Shown one piece after another: positions 40,367 through 50,296 of a DNA stretch of 64,000 nt (the first letter of the stretch is position 1; each line of letters starts with the position of its first letter). Below the pieces are notes generated by a model. The model was given only the letters and a program-made list of their open reading frames with translations, was not told the DNA's origin and did no database searches. The position numbers and the translations under genes were made by a program. This stretch comes from [Clostridium] colinum (GTDB lineage Bacteria; Bacillota; Clostridia; Lachnospirales; CAG-274): the NCBI RefSeq assembly GCF_940677205.1, contig NZ_OW712331.1, positions 992,001-1,056,000 on the forward strand. Reading direction: 5' to 3'.

Positions 40367-41287
40367 ATGAAAAAATTTAATTTAGGTAATAGTAATATAA
40401 ATGCATCTGCTATATCTTTAGGTTGTATGAGAATAAATGGTTTGGAGCAAGATAAAGCGCAAAAATTAATAGAAAAAGCTTATGATTTAGGTATTAATTT
40501 TTTTGACCACGCAGATATATATGTTAGAGGTGAATGTGAACAAATATTTGGTAAAATATTAAAAAATTCAATTATTAAAAGAGAAGATATAATTATTCAG
40601 TCTAAATGTGGTATTATACCTAAAAAAATGTTTGATTTTTCTAAAGAACATATATTAAATTCTGTTGATGGTATTTTAAAAAGATTAAACACAGACTATT
40701 TAGATGTTTTATTATTACATAGACCAGATACACTTGTTGAGCCAGAAGAAGTAAGTGAGGCTTTTGATAGCCTACATAAGCAAGGTAAGGTAAAAGCCTT
40801 TGGTGTGTCTAACCATAACCCTATGCAAATGGAGCTCTTAAAAAAATATTTAAAACAAGATATAATAGCAAATCAGTTACAACTTAGTATACCACATTCT
40901 AGTATGATAAGTTCAGGATTAGAAGTTAATATGGCAACATATGGTGCTATAAATAGAGATGGTAGTGTGTTAGATTATTGTAGGCTTAATAATATTACTA
41001 TACAAGCTTGGTCGCCTTTTCAATATGGATTTTTTGAAGGTGTATTTTTAAATAGTGAAAAATATAAAGAACTTAATGAAGTAATAGATGATTTAGCTAA
41101 AAAATATAATGTAACAAATATGGCAATAGCTACTGCTTGGATATTAAGACACCCTGCTAATATGCAAGTTATTGTAGGTACAACTAATATAGATAGATTA
41201 GAAGCTATTTCTAAAGCTACAAATATAACTTTAACTAGAGAAGAATGGTATAAGTTATATATATCAGCAGGTAATATTTTACCTTAA
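40367..41287 (+). CDS. Aldo/keto reductase
   Basis: NAD(P)H-dependent oxidoreductase of the YdhF-like branch. The catalytic tetrad is visible: Asp and Tyr in FDHADIYV, Lys in IQSKCGI and His in LLLHRPDTL. The cofactor part is AFGVSNHNPMQ and VIVGTTNIDRL. 306 aa. The ATG at 40367 follows GAAAGG; an upstream TTG is part of the leader. Monocistronic between terminators. Substrate unknown. Confidence 0.9.
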   Translation: MKKFNLGNSNINASAISLGCMRINGLEQDKAQKLIEKAYDLGINFFDHADIYVRGECEQIFGKILKNSIIKREDIIIQSKCGIIPKKMFDFSKEHILNSVDGILKRLNTDYLDVLLLHRPDTLVEPEEVSEAFDSLHKQGKVKAFGVSNHNPMQMELLKKYLKQDIIANQLQLSIPHSSMISSGLEVNMATYGAINRDGSVLDYCRLNNITIQAWSPFQYGFFEGVFLNSEKYKELNEVIDDLAKKYNVTNMAIATAWILRHPANMQVIVGTTNIDRLEAISKATNITLTREEWYKLYISAGNILP

Positions 41288-41395
41288 TAATTATACAAAA
41301 AAATAAAAAATTATTATAAAAAATATACAAAAAAATACAATAAAATTATAAAAAATATATTATTTTCATAAAATTAAAAAAACTTAAAAAATGTA

Positions 41396-41424
41396 TTGCC
41401 TTTTTTTATAAAAGCTAGTATAAT
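41396..41424 (+). promoter_or_regulatory. Sigma-A promoter of guaB
   Basis: TTGCCT, 17 bp, TATAAT, ~30 bp before the ATG. Confidence 0.7.
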
Positions 41425-41454
41425 TTTAAAAAATATTTTTAAGGAGAGAAAAAA

Positions 41455-42966
41455 ATGGCTTATTATTACGAAGAACCTTCAAGAACTTTTAGTGAGTATT
41501 TATTAGTACCTGGTTATTCTTCAACAGAATGTATACCAGATAATGCAAGTTTAAAAACACCTGTTGTAAAATATAGAAAAGGTAAAGAAAAACCAAGCTT
41601 AACAATGAATATACCTTTAGTATCTGCTATTATGCAAGCTGTATCTGATGATAAAATGGCAATAGCTTTAGCTAAAGAAGGTGGTATTTCTTTTATATAT
41701 GGGTCACAAACTGTTAAAGACCAAGCAGATATGGTAAGACGCGTAAAATCTCATAAAGCGGGATTTGTTACAAGCTCATCAAATATTAAACCAGATGATA
41801 CATTAGAAGATATATTAAACCTTAAAGCTAAAACAGGACATTCTACTGTTGCTGTAACAGATGATGGAACAGCTAATGGTAAACTTTTAGGTATTGTAAC
41901 AAGTAGAGATTATAGAGTTAGTCGTATGGATAAATCTACAAAAGTTAAAGATTTTATGACACCTATTGAAAATATGATTTATGCAGATGAAAAAACTACG
42001 CTTAAAGAAGCTAACGATATCATTTGGGATAAAAAAGTAAATGCTTTACCAATAGTTAATAAAGACCAAAGATTAGTAGCTTTTGTATTTAGAAGAGATT
42101 ATGATTCTCATAAAGAAAATCCATTAGAACTTTTAGACGACAATAAAAGTTACATAGTAGGAGCCGGTATAAATACTAGAGATTATGCTGAAAGAGTTCC
42201 TGCATTAGTAGAAGCTGGTGCCGATGTATTATGTATAGATTCATCTGAAGGATTTAGCGAATGGCAAAAAATAACTATTAAATGGATTAGAGATAAATAT
42301 GGTGATAGTGTTAAAGTAGGTGCTGGAAATGTTGTAGACAGAGAAGGATTTAGATTTTTAGCAGAAGCTGGTGCCGATTTTATTAAAATAGGTATTGGTG
42401 GTGGTTCTATATGTATAACAAGAGAACAAAAAGGTATTGGTAGAGGACAAGCTACCTCTGTAATAGAAGTTGCTAAAGCTAGAGATGAATATTTTGAAGA
42501 AACTGGTATATATATCCCTATTTGCTCTGATGGTGGTATAGTACAAGATTATCATATAACATTAGCTCTTGCTATGGGTTGTGATTTTTGTATGTTAGGT
42601 AGATACTTCTCAAGATTTGAAGAAAGCCCAACAAATAAAGTTATAGTTAATGGAAATTATATGAAAGAATATTGGGGAGAAGGTTCTGCTCGTGCTAGAA
42701 ACTGGCAAAGATATGATATGGGTGGAGAAAGTAAACTTTCTTTTGAAGAAGGTGTCGATTCTTATGTACCATATGCAGGTAAACTTAAAGATAACTTAGC
42801 ATTAACACTTAGTAAAGTTAAACATACTATGTGTAACTGTGGAGCATTATCAATAGAAGAATTACAACAAAAAGCTAAAATAACTCTAGTTTCATCTACA
42901 AGTATTATAGAAGGTGGAGCTCATGATGTTGTTTTAAAAGATAAAAACGCAACACCAGTACAATAA
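41455..42966 (+). CDS. guaB: IMP dehydrogenase, Tritrichomonas-like type
   Basis: Oxidises IMP to XMP with NAD+, first step to GMP. Barrel with tandem CBS domains at ~100-220. The catalytic Cys is C320 in [18 protein letters not shown], and the flap Arg-Tyr pair is in ARNWQRYD. The usual bacterial loop is GPGSICTTR; the ICITREQKG form, the start with YYxEPxxTFxEYLL and the end with CNCGAL...VEGGAHDV follow the Tritrichomonas foetus enzyme as I remember it, including the same length (503 aa) and nearly the same Cys number (319). That enzyme is drug-studied and thought to be of bacterial origin. Strong AAGGAGAG site. Confidence 0.93.
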   Translation: MAYYYEEPSRTFSEYLLVPGYSSTECIPDNASLKTPVVKYRKGKEKPSLTMNIPLVSAIMQAVSDDKMAIALAKEGGISFIYGSQTVKDQADMVRRVKSHKAGFVTSSSNIKPDDTLEDILNLKAKTGHSTVAVTDDGTANGKLLGIVTSRDYRVSRMDKSTKVKDFMTPIENMIYADEKTTLKEANDIIWDKKVNALPIVNKDQRLVAFVFRRDYDSHKENPLELLDDNKSYIVGAGINTRDYAERVPALVEAGADVLCIDSSEGFSEWQKITIKWIRDKYGDSVKVGAGNVVDREGFRFLAEAGADFIKIGIGGGSICITREQKGIGRGQATSVIEVAKARDEYFEETGIYIPICSDGGIVQDYHITLALAMGCDFCMLGRYFSRFEESPTNKVIVNGNYMKEYWGEGSARARNWQRYDMGGESKLSFEEGVDSYVPYAGKLKDNLALTLSKVKHTMCNCGALSIEELQQKAKITLVSSTSIIEGGAHDVVLKDKNATPVQ

Positions 42967-43043
42967 AAACATTTTAATTATAGATTTCTTTGGAAATAGT
43001 TGTAGAATTTTTAATTAAACAGTATTAACAAAGGTTATATTTT

Positions 43044-43090
43044 ATGATATATATTATATTGTAGTTATTAAACAATATAATATATATCAT
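43044..43090 (+). terminator. 19-bp AT hairpin after guaB
   Basis: Perfect inverted repeat (ATGATATATATTATATTGT and inverse), 9-nt loop, then a T-rich stretch. Confidence 0.6.
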
Positions 43091-43690
43091 TTATATTTTA
43101 ATTAATTAAGTTTTGATACTTTTATTTTATAATTAGTATTAATTTTTTAATTTATAGTTTAATTTCAAAAATTCATTTTCATTACTTTTAATAAGAGTTT
43201 TTTATATCTAAATTTTATTGATTTTTTGAATATTTTTGTTATTATTATTAATTTATAATATATTTTATTCTATATAACAATAATAACATTTGTAAATATA
43301 CCTAATTAATTATTTTTTTACTATTCTTTATTTTAATTATAAGTTTTACTTCTTTATCAATTTTAATCTTTAAATATATTAAGTATACTATATATAATTC
43401 TTAAATTTACATTTTTATAGGCTTTATTATTAATAAGTAAGTTTTTTATTGTATTACTCTATTAAATACTTATTCCCTTAATTTTACAATTTTAAAAAGT
43501 TTTAAAATATTATATTTATAAAACTTATAATATCATTGATACCATATTTTAAAGATAATATAAGTTTTTTATTTTTTCACTAAAATTTATAACTTAAAAT
43601 ATTTTAATTTTTTCTTAAATATCATTAAAATTATATTTAAACTCTATTATTTAAAATTAATAATATTATTATATATTTCTTTATCCATTA
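43091..43690. other. Gene-free AT-rich spacer
   Basis: About 600 bp of extreme A+T with no ORF, no ribosome binding site and no convincing repeat. Confidence 0.5.
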
Positions 43691-43694
43691 AAAT

Positions 43695-43737
43695 AACCCC
43701 TATTTTTTATCTTAAAATTAAATAAAAAATAAGAGTT
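43695..43737 (-). terminator. Terminator after PH-domain gene
   Basis: A 16-bp stem. Its two imperfect positions become G-U pairs only in minus-strand RNA, which fits the gene at 43809. Confidence 0.65.
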
Positions 43738-43808
43738 ACTCATGTTGTAAAAGAATATTTATATACGTCATATATATTATTTTATTTAGTAATTATATTT
43801 TATAAAAA

Positions 43809-44429
43809 TTAGTTATTAATATATTTTTCAAATATGTATCCATAGTCACAATAAATATATTCTTTTTTAACTTGTTCTGTATATTCAAAATTAAATTTAG
43901 TAAGTTCTTTAATTAGTTCTAATGCTTGTTGATTATTTAGATCTTTAATTACACATTTATTTGCAAGCTCTAAAGATTTAATTGCATTATAAAAAGTAGA
44001 TTTTAAGCTTCTTTGACAAATTTCTATCTCAACTAAAGCTTTATATAAATCTTTTAGTTGTTCTATTTGTTTAATAGAAACATCAATACTAAAAAATTTC
44101 TCATTTGCATAAAATTTAAGCTCAGCATCTAAGTCTATAGTCCCAGCTGTTTCTAATATAACAGATTGAATAATAGTCTTGCAATAATCATATCTTATAA
44201 CTTGTCTTTTTTTACTTATTGCACTTTCTCCATCAACATGAATTAATGCTTTATTAGTAAAAACATATTCATCCATTTTAGATTTTATAACAAAATAAAT
44301 CTTTTCACCACTTTCATATAATATGTAGTCGTCACCTTCTACTTTATCGAAGTCTTTTGGAGATATAATTTTTCCTATATCTGATGTACCTAATACATCT
44401 GAAGTTATTTTATTAAATAAATTTGCCAT
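43809..44429 (-). CDS. Bacterial PH-domain protein (YvbH-like)
   Basis: 206-aa cytoplasmic protein. Residues ~30-125 match the bacterial pleckstrin-homology fold of the bPH_1/YvbH type: YFVIKSKMDEYVFTNKALI and SKKRQVIRYDY. The C-terminal ~75 residues are helical, like the YvbH oligomerisation region. ATG with GGAGGGAT upstream. It stands alone between two long gene-free stretches. Role unknown; in other bacteria such proteins are linked to stress, but this is not shown here. Confidence 0.75.
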   Translation of the reverse strand: MANLFNKITSDVLGTSDIGKIISPKDFDKVEGDDYILYESGEKIYFVIKSKMDEYVFTNKALIHVDGESAISKKRQVIRYDYCKTIIQSVILETAGTIDLDAELKFYANEKFFSIDVSIKQIEQLKDLYKALVEIEICQRSLKSTFYNAIKSLELANKCVIKDLNNQQALELIKELTKFNFEYTEQVKKEYIYCDYGYIFEKYINN

Positions 44430-45215
44430 AATAATCCCTCCAAGCTTATTTAAATATAAATTATAGTTATTATATAATAAAGCTAGAATATTGTCAATTA
44501 ATTAAAATATATAAAATAGTATTATTAATTATTATATATTTTAGTATTTATAATATATTATTTTTAACTTTATATAATTTCAACCAAGTAATTTTTTTAT
44601 TTTTTAATTTCTTGTTATAATATTTTAATAACTAAGATGCACTGACTTTAATTATATAAACCTTATTTTATTTTTAAATTTATCTTTATATTATTTAAAT
44701 TAATTTAATGAATTAATAATTCCCAACAAAAATCTACATTATAATTTTAATATATTTATAATTCAAGTAAATTAAGGATAAGATAACTTATAGTCTTTTT
44801 TGTTCTTTAATAATAAAAACTTTCTTTCTCTTGTTTTTATTTAATTATATACTATTCTCCAATTATCTATTTTTTATAAAAAATAAATATAAAATACCAT
44901 ATTAAAAACATATAATAATTTGACTTTACTTTTTTTATAATTTAAGAAGTAAACCCTATCCATCTTTAATCTTATAATCTTCAATACCTGTTTATTCTAT
45001 GTTAGTGTTAATTATATATATTTTTTTCTAATCTAGTTATCAACTAAATGTATGTATTCAATTTAAATTCTGCTAATGATTGACTCAAATACTGATATAA
45101 ATAAATCTAATTGATTATTTTTTATTTCTATTTATTCTTGTAAATATTATAAGTCTTTATTACTTAAAGCTAAATATATAACTTAATAATATCTAATTTA
45201 TAAAAAATATACAAT
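44430..45215. other. Gene-free AT-rich spacer
   Basis: About 790 bp without a credible ORF. I see no clear repeat or structured element; it must hold the promoter of the PH-domain gene. Confidence 0.5.
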
Positions 45216-45269
45216 AAAAATGAACCCAATAATTTAAATTTTTTAATATAGCTTATTGAGTCCATTTTT
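45216..45269 (-). terminator. Terminator after the 1,042-aa SLH gene
   Basis: A 17-bp stem, AAAAATGGACTCAATAA in minus-strand RNA, with two G-U pairs and a T-tail. The same positions would mismatch on the plus strand. Confidence 0.75.
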
Positions 45270-45296
45270 ATATATAATCTTTATTTATTAATATAA

Positions 45297-48200
45297 TTAA
45301 TTATTCTTTTTGGCTAAAACATCATATAATTTAGACATAATAGTAGCCATTTCTGCTCTAGTAACAGGAGAAGTAGGATTTAATTTACCATTACTACCAG
45401 AAATAATACCAGAATTAACTAATATAGCAACACTTTCTTTAGCATAGCTAGATATATCATTAACATCTTTAAATTTAGATAGAGTATTAGTATCCATATT
45501 AACATTAACATCTAAAGATTTTAAAATTTGAGCAATCATAACCATAGTATCTTGTCTTGAAATGATGTCTTCTGGTCTAAACATACCATTAGAACCATTA
45601 ACAATACCATATGTAGAAGCTGTTCCTATATAAGGAGCATAATATGTGTTATCTTTAACATCTGCAAATTTATTATTAGATTGTGGAGTTAAGCCTAAAA
45701 GGTTAACAAGCATAATTGTTACATCACCACGTTTAGTTTGGCCATTAGGATTAAATTTTCCATTTGCACCATTTAAAACACCAGCAGCAGATAATTTGTC
45801 AATATGAGGTTTTGCCCAATGATTAGAAGAAATATCACTAAATACTTTAGCTTGTCCTTCTACTGTAGGTAACTTGATAATATCTAAGCTAAGTTTTTGG
45901 CCTGGAGTAACTACTTGATTATTATTTGTAGGAAGATTGTTATTAATTGTAGTATTTATACCAATATTAGCACTTCTTCCAGAAGTTATACTATTATAGT
46001 TTGAGCTACTAGTATTTGAACTACTACCAGAACTTGAACTACCTCCCGAACTATTATTTAATATATCATTAGGTTTTTTATTGTTGATTGTAACATTATT
46101 ATTCGATTTAAGTTTTTCTGCTAAAGTCTTTTCTGCTGAAGTACTTAAACCTATAAAATTTAATTTTCCATTCCCTGTTATAAAGTTGTCATTTATTTGA
46201 ACTTTTGAAATATCTATGTTTTTAAAATCTAATGTTGTATCTTTGTCCAATACAATTTTTTTAATTTGAGTAACTTTAGAAGTTAACATTTTTTGTAAAT
46301 CTACTGGGTCTGCACTTGTAGCCATTTCAATTACTGTTACATCGCCTTTTACTAAAGTTTCTTTTACATTTTTTACTACTTCTATATTATTAGTAGCTGA
46401 ATTGACAGAAGCAGTTGTACTATTAGCAATAGGTCTAAATCTCAATACCACAGGAGCATCTGTTCTAGCCTCTAAATTATTATGTTCTACAAATCCATTG
46501 TCTACTACTTTATCTGTTAGTATAAAACGTTCACCAGTATATTCATCTTTCATAATTTGTATAAATTCTGATGTTCCTTTATAAGATAATTTAACTTTAT
46601 CACCTGCTTCAATAGCTCCAGGTGAAATACTATCACCATTAATTACTCTAAATTCTATTTTAAAGCTTTCTTGATCCAAAGCTTTTTCAGTTAAATTACT
46701 AATTGTAGCTGTTTTTTGTTTCCCATCTTGAGTTTCAATACTCAACTTAAAATCATTACAATTTCCATCTGAAGTATCAAATGTTGTTTCATTTGCTGTT
46801 ATTGTTATTGATGTACCTCCTTCATCTACTTTGGCAGTAACCTTTTTATTATGATCTTTTATATTCGTTACATTATTAACTTCTTTTTCTTCAAAAGTAA
46901 CTTTTGTTATTTCATTTTTAAGAAGTAAACTATCTCCTTCATAAGATACTTTTACATTTGTAAGCTCAGAATTTAATTTATTTTCTAAAGTTAATGTAAT
47001 AGATGATGCATTAGCAATTGCTTCTCTAACTTTATATATTTGTTCACCAGCATTAACTGTAAATTCTGTTGGTGTAACATTTCCACTTTTTAACTCATAA
47101 TCCTTTTCAACATTAATAGTAATTTTACTTCCATCTTCATTAACAGTAGCACTACTTATTGTTATTGTTTGTCTATCATTTGGATTTGGTAAACTATTTT
47201 CAACTTCTTTATCTCTAAAAGTTAAAAATTTATTACCAGTATAAGTCAAGCTTATATTTTGACCATATTTAATAGGTTTATCTAAGGTAATTATAACTTC
47301 TCCATTATCTCCACCTTCTACTTCATTAATTTGATATATTTCCTTTTGGTCTTCAGTGTATACTGAAATGCTAAAGTTATTTTTCTCATCATTACTTAAT
47401 TTTTCGTCAAGATTTTTACTTAATCCTAATTTAATTTTATTTTCAGTTCTTTTTTCTACGATAGCCGTTTTAACATAAACTTTTTCAGTCTGTATATTAT
47501 TATCATTCATACTTGCACTTGAATTTATAATATTATCAATAGTTGCTTGGTTATTACTAGTTACCTTTAAATTATTATCTGTACCTTCAAATGCATTACT
47601 TCCAATTTCAACTTCTTTATCACTTAAATTAACTTTTGTTAAGTTAGTCGCACTATAAAATGCATTTTCTCCTATATATTTTAAAGATGGTAAATTTAGT
47701 TCAGTTGTAGCAACATTATTTTGAAATGCTTTTGGACTAATAGTAGTTACATTAATAAGATTGTCTTTTAAAACAGTAGTAGCATCAAAATCTTTATCTA
47801 AAGGATTTATTCCATCACCTATTGTAGTAAAATTATATTTTTCATTATTAACAGTTACAATGCCATCTTTTAACGTTCCTATATTTTCTTCAGAAATATT
47901 TCTAGATACACTATCTTTTATTTTAGAAACTCTTTCTAAAATAGCATCTTCTTTAACTTTAAATATTAAATCATAACCATTTTCAGCTTTTACTTTTACA
48001 GCCTTTTCAATTTTTTCTGGTAATGAAGGAGTATCTTCTCCTTTACTAAGTGTAACTACACCATCATTATATGATACTAAATAAGGTTTATTTTCTTCAC
48101 CTGTAAATAATTCTCCTTCAGGAATATCTGTATAAGTGTATTTACCTATGAATGCTAAACTTTTATCACTTAAACCTTTAAATCTTAAACCTTCTTTTGT

Positions 48201-48425
48201 TTGGTAGTAAGCTCCAGCTTTAATAGTTGCATCTTCTGGATTTAAATTTTTAATTTTAATATCAGTTCCAGGTTTTACGTTTAATGCATGTATTTCGCTT
48301 ACATCTGCATAAGTATTTACAACAGTACCTGTAACAACACCACTAATGGCAGTAGCACTTCCAATAACTACTGCCATACCAATTGACATAGCTTTATTTA
48401 TATGACTATATAAATTTCTCTTCAT
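45297..48425 (-). CDS. Large SLH surface protein with LRR and Ig-like repeats
   Basis: Secreted cell-surface protein, 1,042 aa. Signal peptide at 1-42 (MKRNLYSHINKAMSIG...). A BspA-type leucine-rich repeat segment lies at ~205-275 (TTISPKAFQNN, LKYIGENAFYSA, EIGSNAFEG). Three or four Ig-like/SwmB-like beta domains follow (~320-690; KITINVEKDYELKSG, ITITANETTFDTS). A Ser/Gly/Asn linker (GGSSSSGSSSNTSSS) leads to three C-terminal SLH repeats (~860-1040; VFSDISSNHWAKPHI, FADVKDNTYYAPYIG, FKDVNDISSYAKESV). The start is the ATG after GGAGGAAT; the upstream ATG at 48440 overlaps that site. A candidate main S-layer or adhesin protein. Confidence 0.88.
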   Translation of the reverse strand: MKRNLYSHINKAMSIGMAVVIGSATAISGVVTGTVVNTYADVSEIHALNVKPGTDIKIKNLNPEDATIKAGAYYQTKEGLRFKGLSDKSLAFIGKYTYTDIPEGELFTGEENKPYLVSYNDGVVTLSKGEDTPSLPEKIEKAVKVKAENGYDLIFKVKEDAILERVSKIKDSVSRNISEENIGTLKDGIVTVNNEKYNFTTIGDGINPLDKDFDATTVLKDNLINVTTISPKAFQNNVATTELNLPSLKYIGENAFYSATNLTKVNLSDKEVEIGSNAFEGTDNNLKVTSNNQATIDNIINSSASMNDNNIQTEKVYVKTAIVEKRTENKIKLGLSKNLDEKLSNDEKNNFSISVYTEDQKEIYQINEVEGGDNGEVIITLDKPIKYGQNISLTYTGNKFLTFRDKEVENSLPNPNDRQTITISSATVNEDGSKITINVEKDYELKSGNVTPTEFTVNAGEQIYKVREAIANASSITLTLENKLNSELTNVKVSYEGDSLLLKNEITKVTFEEKEVNNVTNIKDHNKKVTAKVDEGGTSITITANETTFDTSDGNCNDFKLSIETQDGKQKTATISNLTEKALDQESFKIEFRVINGDSISPGAIEAGDKVKLSYKGTSEFIQIMKDEYTGERFILTDKVVDNGFVEHNNLEARTDAPVVLRFRPIANSTTASVNSATNNIEVVKNVKETLVKGDVTVIEMATSADPVDLQKMLTSKVTQIKKIVLDKDTTLDFKNIDISKVQINDNFITGNGKLNFIGLSTSAEKTLAEKLKSNNNVTINNKKPNDILNNSSGGSSSSGSSSNTSSSNYNSITSGRSANIGINTTINNNLPTNNNQVVTPGQKLSLDIIKLPTVEGQAKVFSDISSNHWAKPHIDKLSAAGVLNGANGKFNPNGQTKRGDVTIMLVNLLGLTPQSNNKFADVKDNTYYAPYIGTASTYGIVNGSNGMFRPEDIISRQDTMVMIAQILKSLDVNVNMDTNTLSKFKDVNDISSYAKESVAILVNSGIISGSNGKLNPTSPVTRAEMATIMSKLYDVLAKKNN

Positions 48426-48496
48426 TTTTAATTCCTCCATTTAAGAAAATATATACTTGTATATATTTTTTATCATACTACATTAAATAAGATTCG

Positions 48497-48910
48497 TCAA
48501 TAAATTACATTAAATTCTTTTTCTATAAGCCTTCCCGATTTATCATAATTATACACTATTTCTTGCCATAGTTTATGATTTATCTTTCTTCTTTCTTTTG
48601 CTATTTTATTAAATATGTTATAGCTATATTCTTGCACTGCTCCTGTACAATCACTTACTTTTGTTCTTCTGTTATCTTTGTCATAACTAAAACTTATTGT
48701 ATGTACTTCTCCAACATAGCTATCTTTTGTTTGATGCTCTACATATCTATTTTCTTTTACAACATTTCCCGATAAGTCATGCTCATATGTTGTAAGCCTA
48801 TATTCATATGTATTAAAAGGCTCTCTTTTTTCTATAAGCCAATTCATATGGTTATATTTATATAAAATACCTATCCTATTTTCGTCATTTTCTCCTTTTT
48901 TATATCCATA
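48497..48910 (-). pseudogene. Displaced fragment of Rhs shell
   Basis: A headless piece of YD-repeat sequence (MNWLIEKREPFNTYEYRL... YDKSGRLIEKEFNVIY) that repeats 390 bp of the main Rhs gene at 52381-52770 with three base differences that I found. It has no start region and ends in a short unrelated tail, so it is not a full gene. It lies after the Rhs operon terminator and may act as a donor for recombination or be debris of an older tail exchange. Confidence 0.8.
48521..48910. repeat. 390-bp direct repeat, copy A
   Basis: Matches 52381-52770 at about 99 percent identity (three differences noticed). Same orientation, 3.86 kb apart. Confidence 0.9.
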
Positions 48911-48946
48911 AAAAATTATATTTAAATCTTTTTAAAATTGGATATT

Positions 48947-48982
48947 AAATCAAGACCACCCATTAAACGGTCGGTCTTGATT
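48947..48982 (-). terminator. Hairpin closing the Rhs/immunity operon
   Basis: AATCAAGACC and GGTCTTGATT, with further G/C pairs inside. A modest T-tail on the minus strand. Confidence 0.6.
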
Positions 48983-49026
48983 ATTAAATTTATTTTAATA
49001 TTATTTCATCACACTTTATAAAATGA

Positions 49027-49215
49027 TTATTTGATTATATCACCCTTCAAAATAATTGGTTTATATGATAATGCTATATCAATTATTTCTTCTGGTGTTT
49101 TTTCATTATAAAATATTAAATCAGGCACTTCTAGGTAATTTAAAATTTTTTCTAATTTTAGTATCATATCATCAATCTCTTCCTCATTACAATTAATTAC
49201 ACTTTCAACTAAATT
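49027..49215 (-). pseudogene. Remnant colicin/pyocin-type immunity gene
   Basis: A 62-codon open stretch lacking a start codon. Reads ESVINCNEEEIDDMILKLEK, then NYLEVPDLIFYNEKTPEEII. The order acidic helix, PDLIFY, PEEII resembles the colicin E/pyocin DNase immunity family (PF01320). A stop immediately upstream removes the N-terminus. It implies that an HNH-nuclease tip was once encoded here. Confidence 0.5.
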
Positions 49216-49320
49216 TTAAATTATTCCCTCCTATAACAGTACCTAGAGAATTTATTAATTGTATAGCACTTAGTTTAAAAATATCCACACATTGAAGACT
49301 TAAGTTAGATTAATAATAAA

Positions 49321-49644
49321 TTATATTTCTAAAAATATACGAAATAAATTATTAATTCTGCTTATTTTTATTATTTTTTTATTTTCTATGTATATATATA
49401 TAATATCTGATTTTTTAACAATTTTATCTACTTTATGAATATCTCCTTCAAATATAGATATTTCATTATAACTCATACTTAAATTTATATATTTAGAGTA
49501 TGTATCAATAGTTAAGCATAATTTAATTCCAACTTTGTCTGTATCATAAAAAATTAGTTCTCCACCTTCATATTCACCAATAAAAATTGGTTCATTTATA
49601 AAAAAATCTATTAATTCATCATCATAAAATTCAATAAAATTCAT
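49321..49644 (-). CDS. Probable immunity protein for the Rhs tip
   Basis: 107-aa soluble, acidic, beta-rich protein (MNFIEFYDDELIDFFINEP...). No family recognised. It starts 18 bp after the Rhs C-terminal toxin domain with a good ribosome binding site (GGAGGAT), which is the standard position of a cognate immunity gene. No membrane segment or signal, so it should block a toxin acting in the cytoplasm, consistent with an RNase tip. Confidence 0.6.
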   Translation of the reverse strand: MNFIEFYDDELIDFFINEPIFIGEYEGGELIFYDTDKVGIKLCLTIDTYSKYINLSMSYNEISIFEGDIHKVDKIVKKSDIIYIYIENKKIIKISRINNLFRIFLEI

Positions 49645-49662
49645 ATTGTATATCCTCCATAA

Positions 49663-50229
49663 TTATTTTGGAATAACAGTTATTACTTTATTTAAATCAT
49701 TTGTAATAACTACAACATCATTTGTTGTATAAGTAAAAGTTCCAACTTTATTACCGTAGCCTTTTATTCCATTTTTTAAAGTATCTTCAACTACCATTGG
49801 TGGAATTCCTCTAGGGTCTACATATTTATTAAAAAATTTAATATATTCATAAGTTCCTAATTTATAGCCCTTTTGTTCTGCAATTTTCTCAGCTCTTCTA
49901 GATAGTTCTGCAATTACAGAAGGACTATTTGGTGCCATTCTTTCTAAAGCATGTTGAGAATATTCTATACCATTTATAATTCCTCCACCTTCTGGCATAT
50001 CCCAAATTGTTTTATTAATTGTAAGTACTTTTTTTCTTGATTGTTCATAAATATCTTTAGGGGGCTTACAAGAATTCCCACTAGGGTCAACATAATAAAC
50101 AGGGTTATTAGCACAATAGCTATAAAGGTTTAGTCCATCTCCCCTATATGTATCTTCCTGTGTAAATCTTGCTATTACAGGGTTATAAAACCTTGCTCTT
50201 AGGTAATATTGCTGAGTTATTGGGTCTAA
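49663..50229 (-). pseudogene. Rhs C-terminal end with BECR/DUF4258-like toxin tip
   Basis: Last fragment of the broken Rhs gene. Opens with the Rhs core signature LDPITQQYYLRARFYNP, FTQEDTYRGDGLNLYSY and NNPVYYVDPSG, which marks the boundary to the tip. The tip (~130 aa) has QHALERMAP, VVEDTLKNG and a final strand VVVITNDLNKVITVIPK. This pattern is that of DUF4258/BECR-fold RNases. Its frame is cut off from the rest of Rhs by a 67-nt palindromic insertion at 50230-50296. An internal ATG at 49998 could make the tip alone, but it has no good ribosome binding site. Confidence 0.7.
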
Positions 50230-50296
50230 TCATCAGGTTTTGCTTTGCAAAACTCAAATGCTTTGCATTTGACTGTCATATCTTTGCCAGTGAAAG
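50230..50296. mobile_element. ~67-nt palindrome-rich insertion in Rhs (site 2)
   Basis: Interrupts Rhs between the codons for FNGQ and LDPIT. Contains two perfect hairpins side by side, GTTTTGC-TTT-GCAAAAC and CAAATGC-TTT-GCATTTG, plus ACTG...CAGT. Removing 64 or 67 nt restores the reading frame. No coding capacity; MITE- or IS605-end-like by structure only. Confidence 0.55.
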
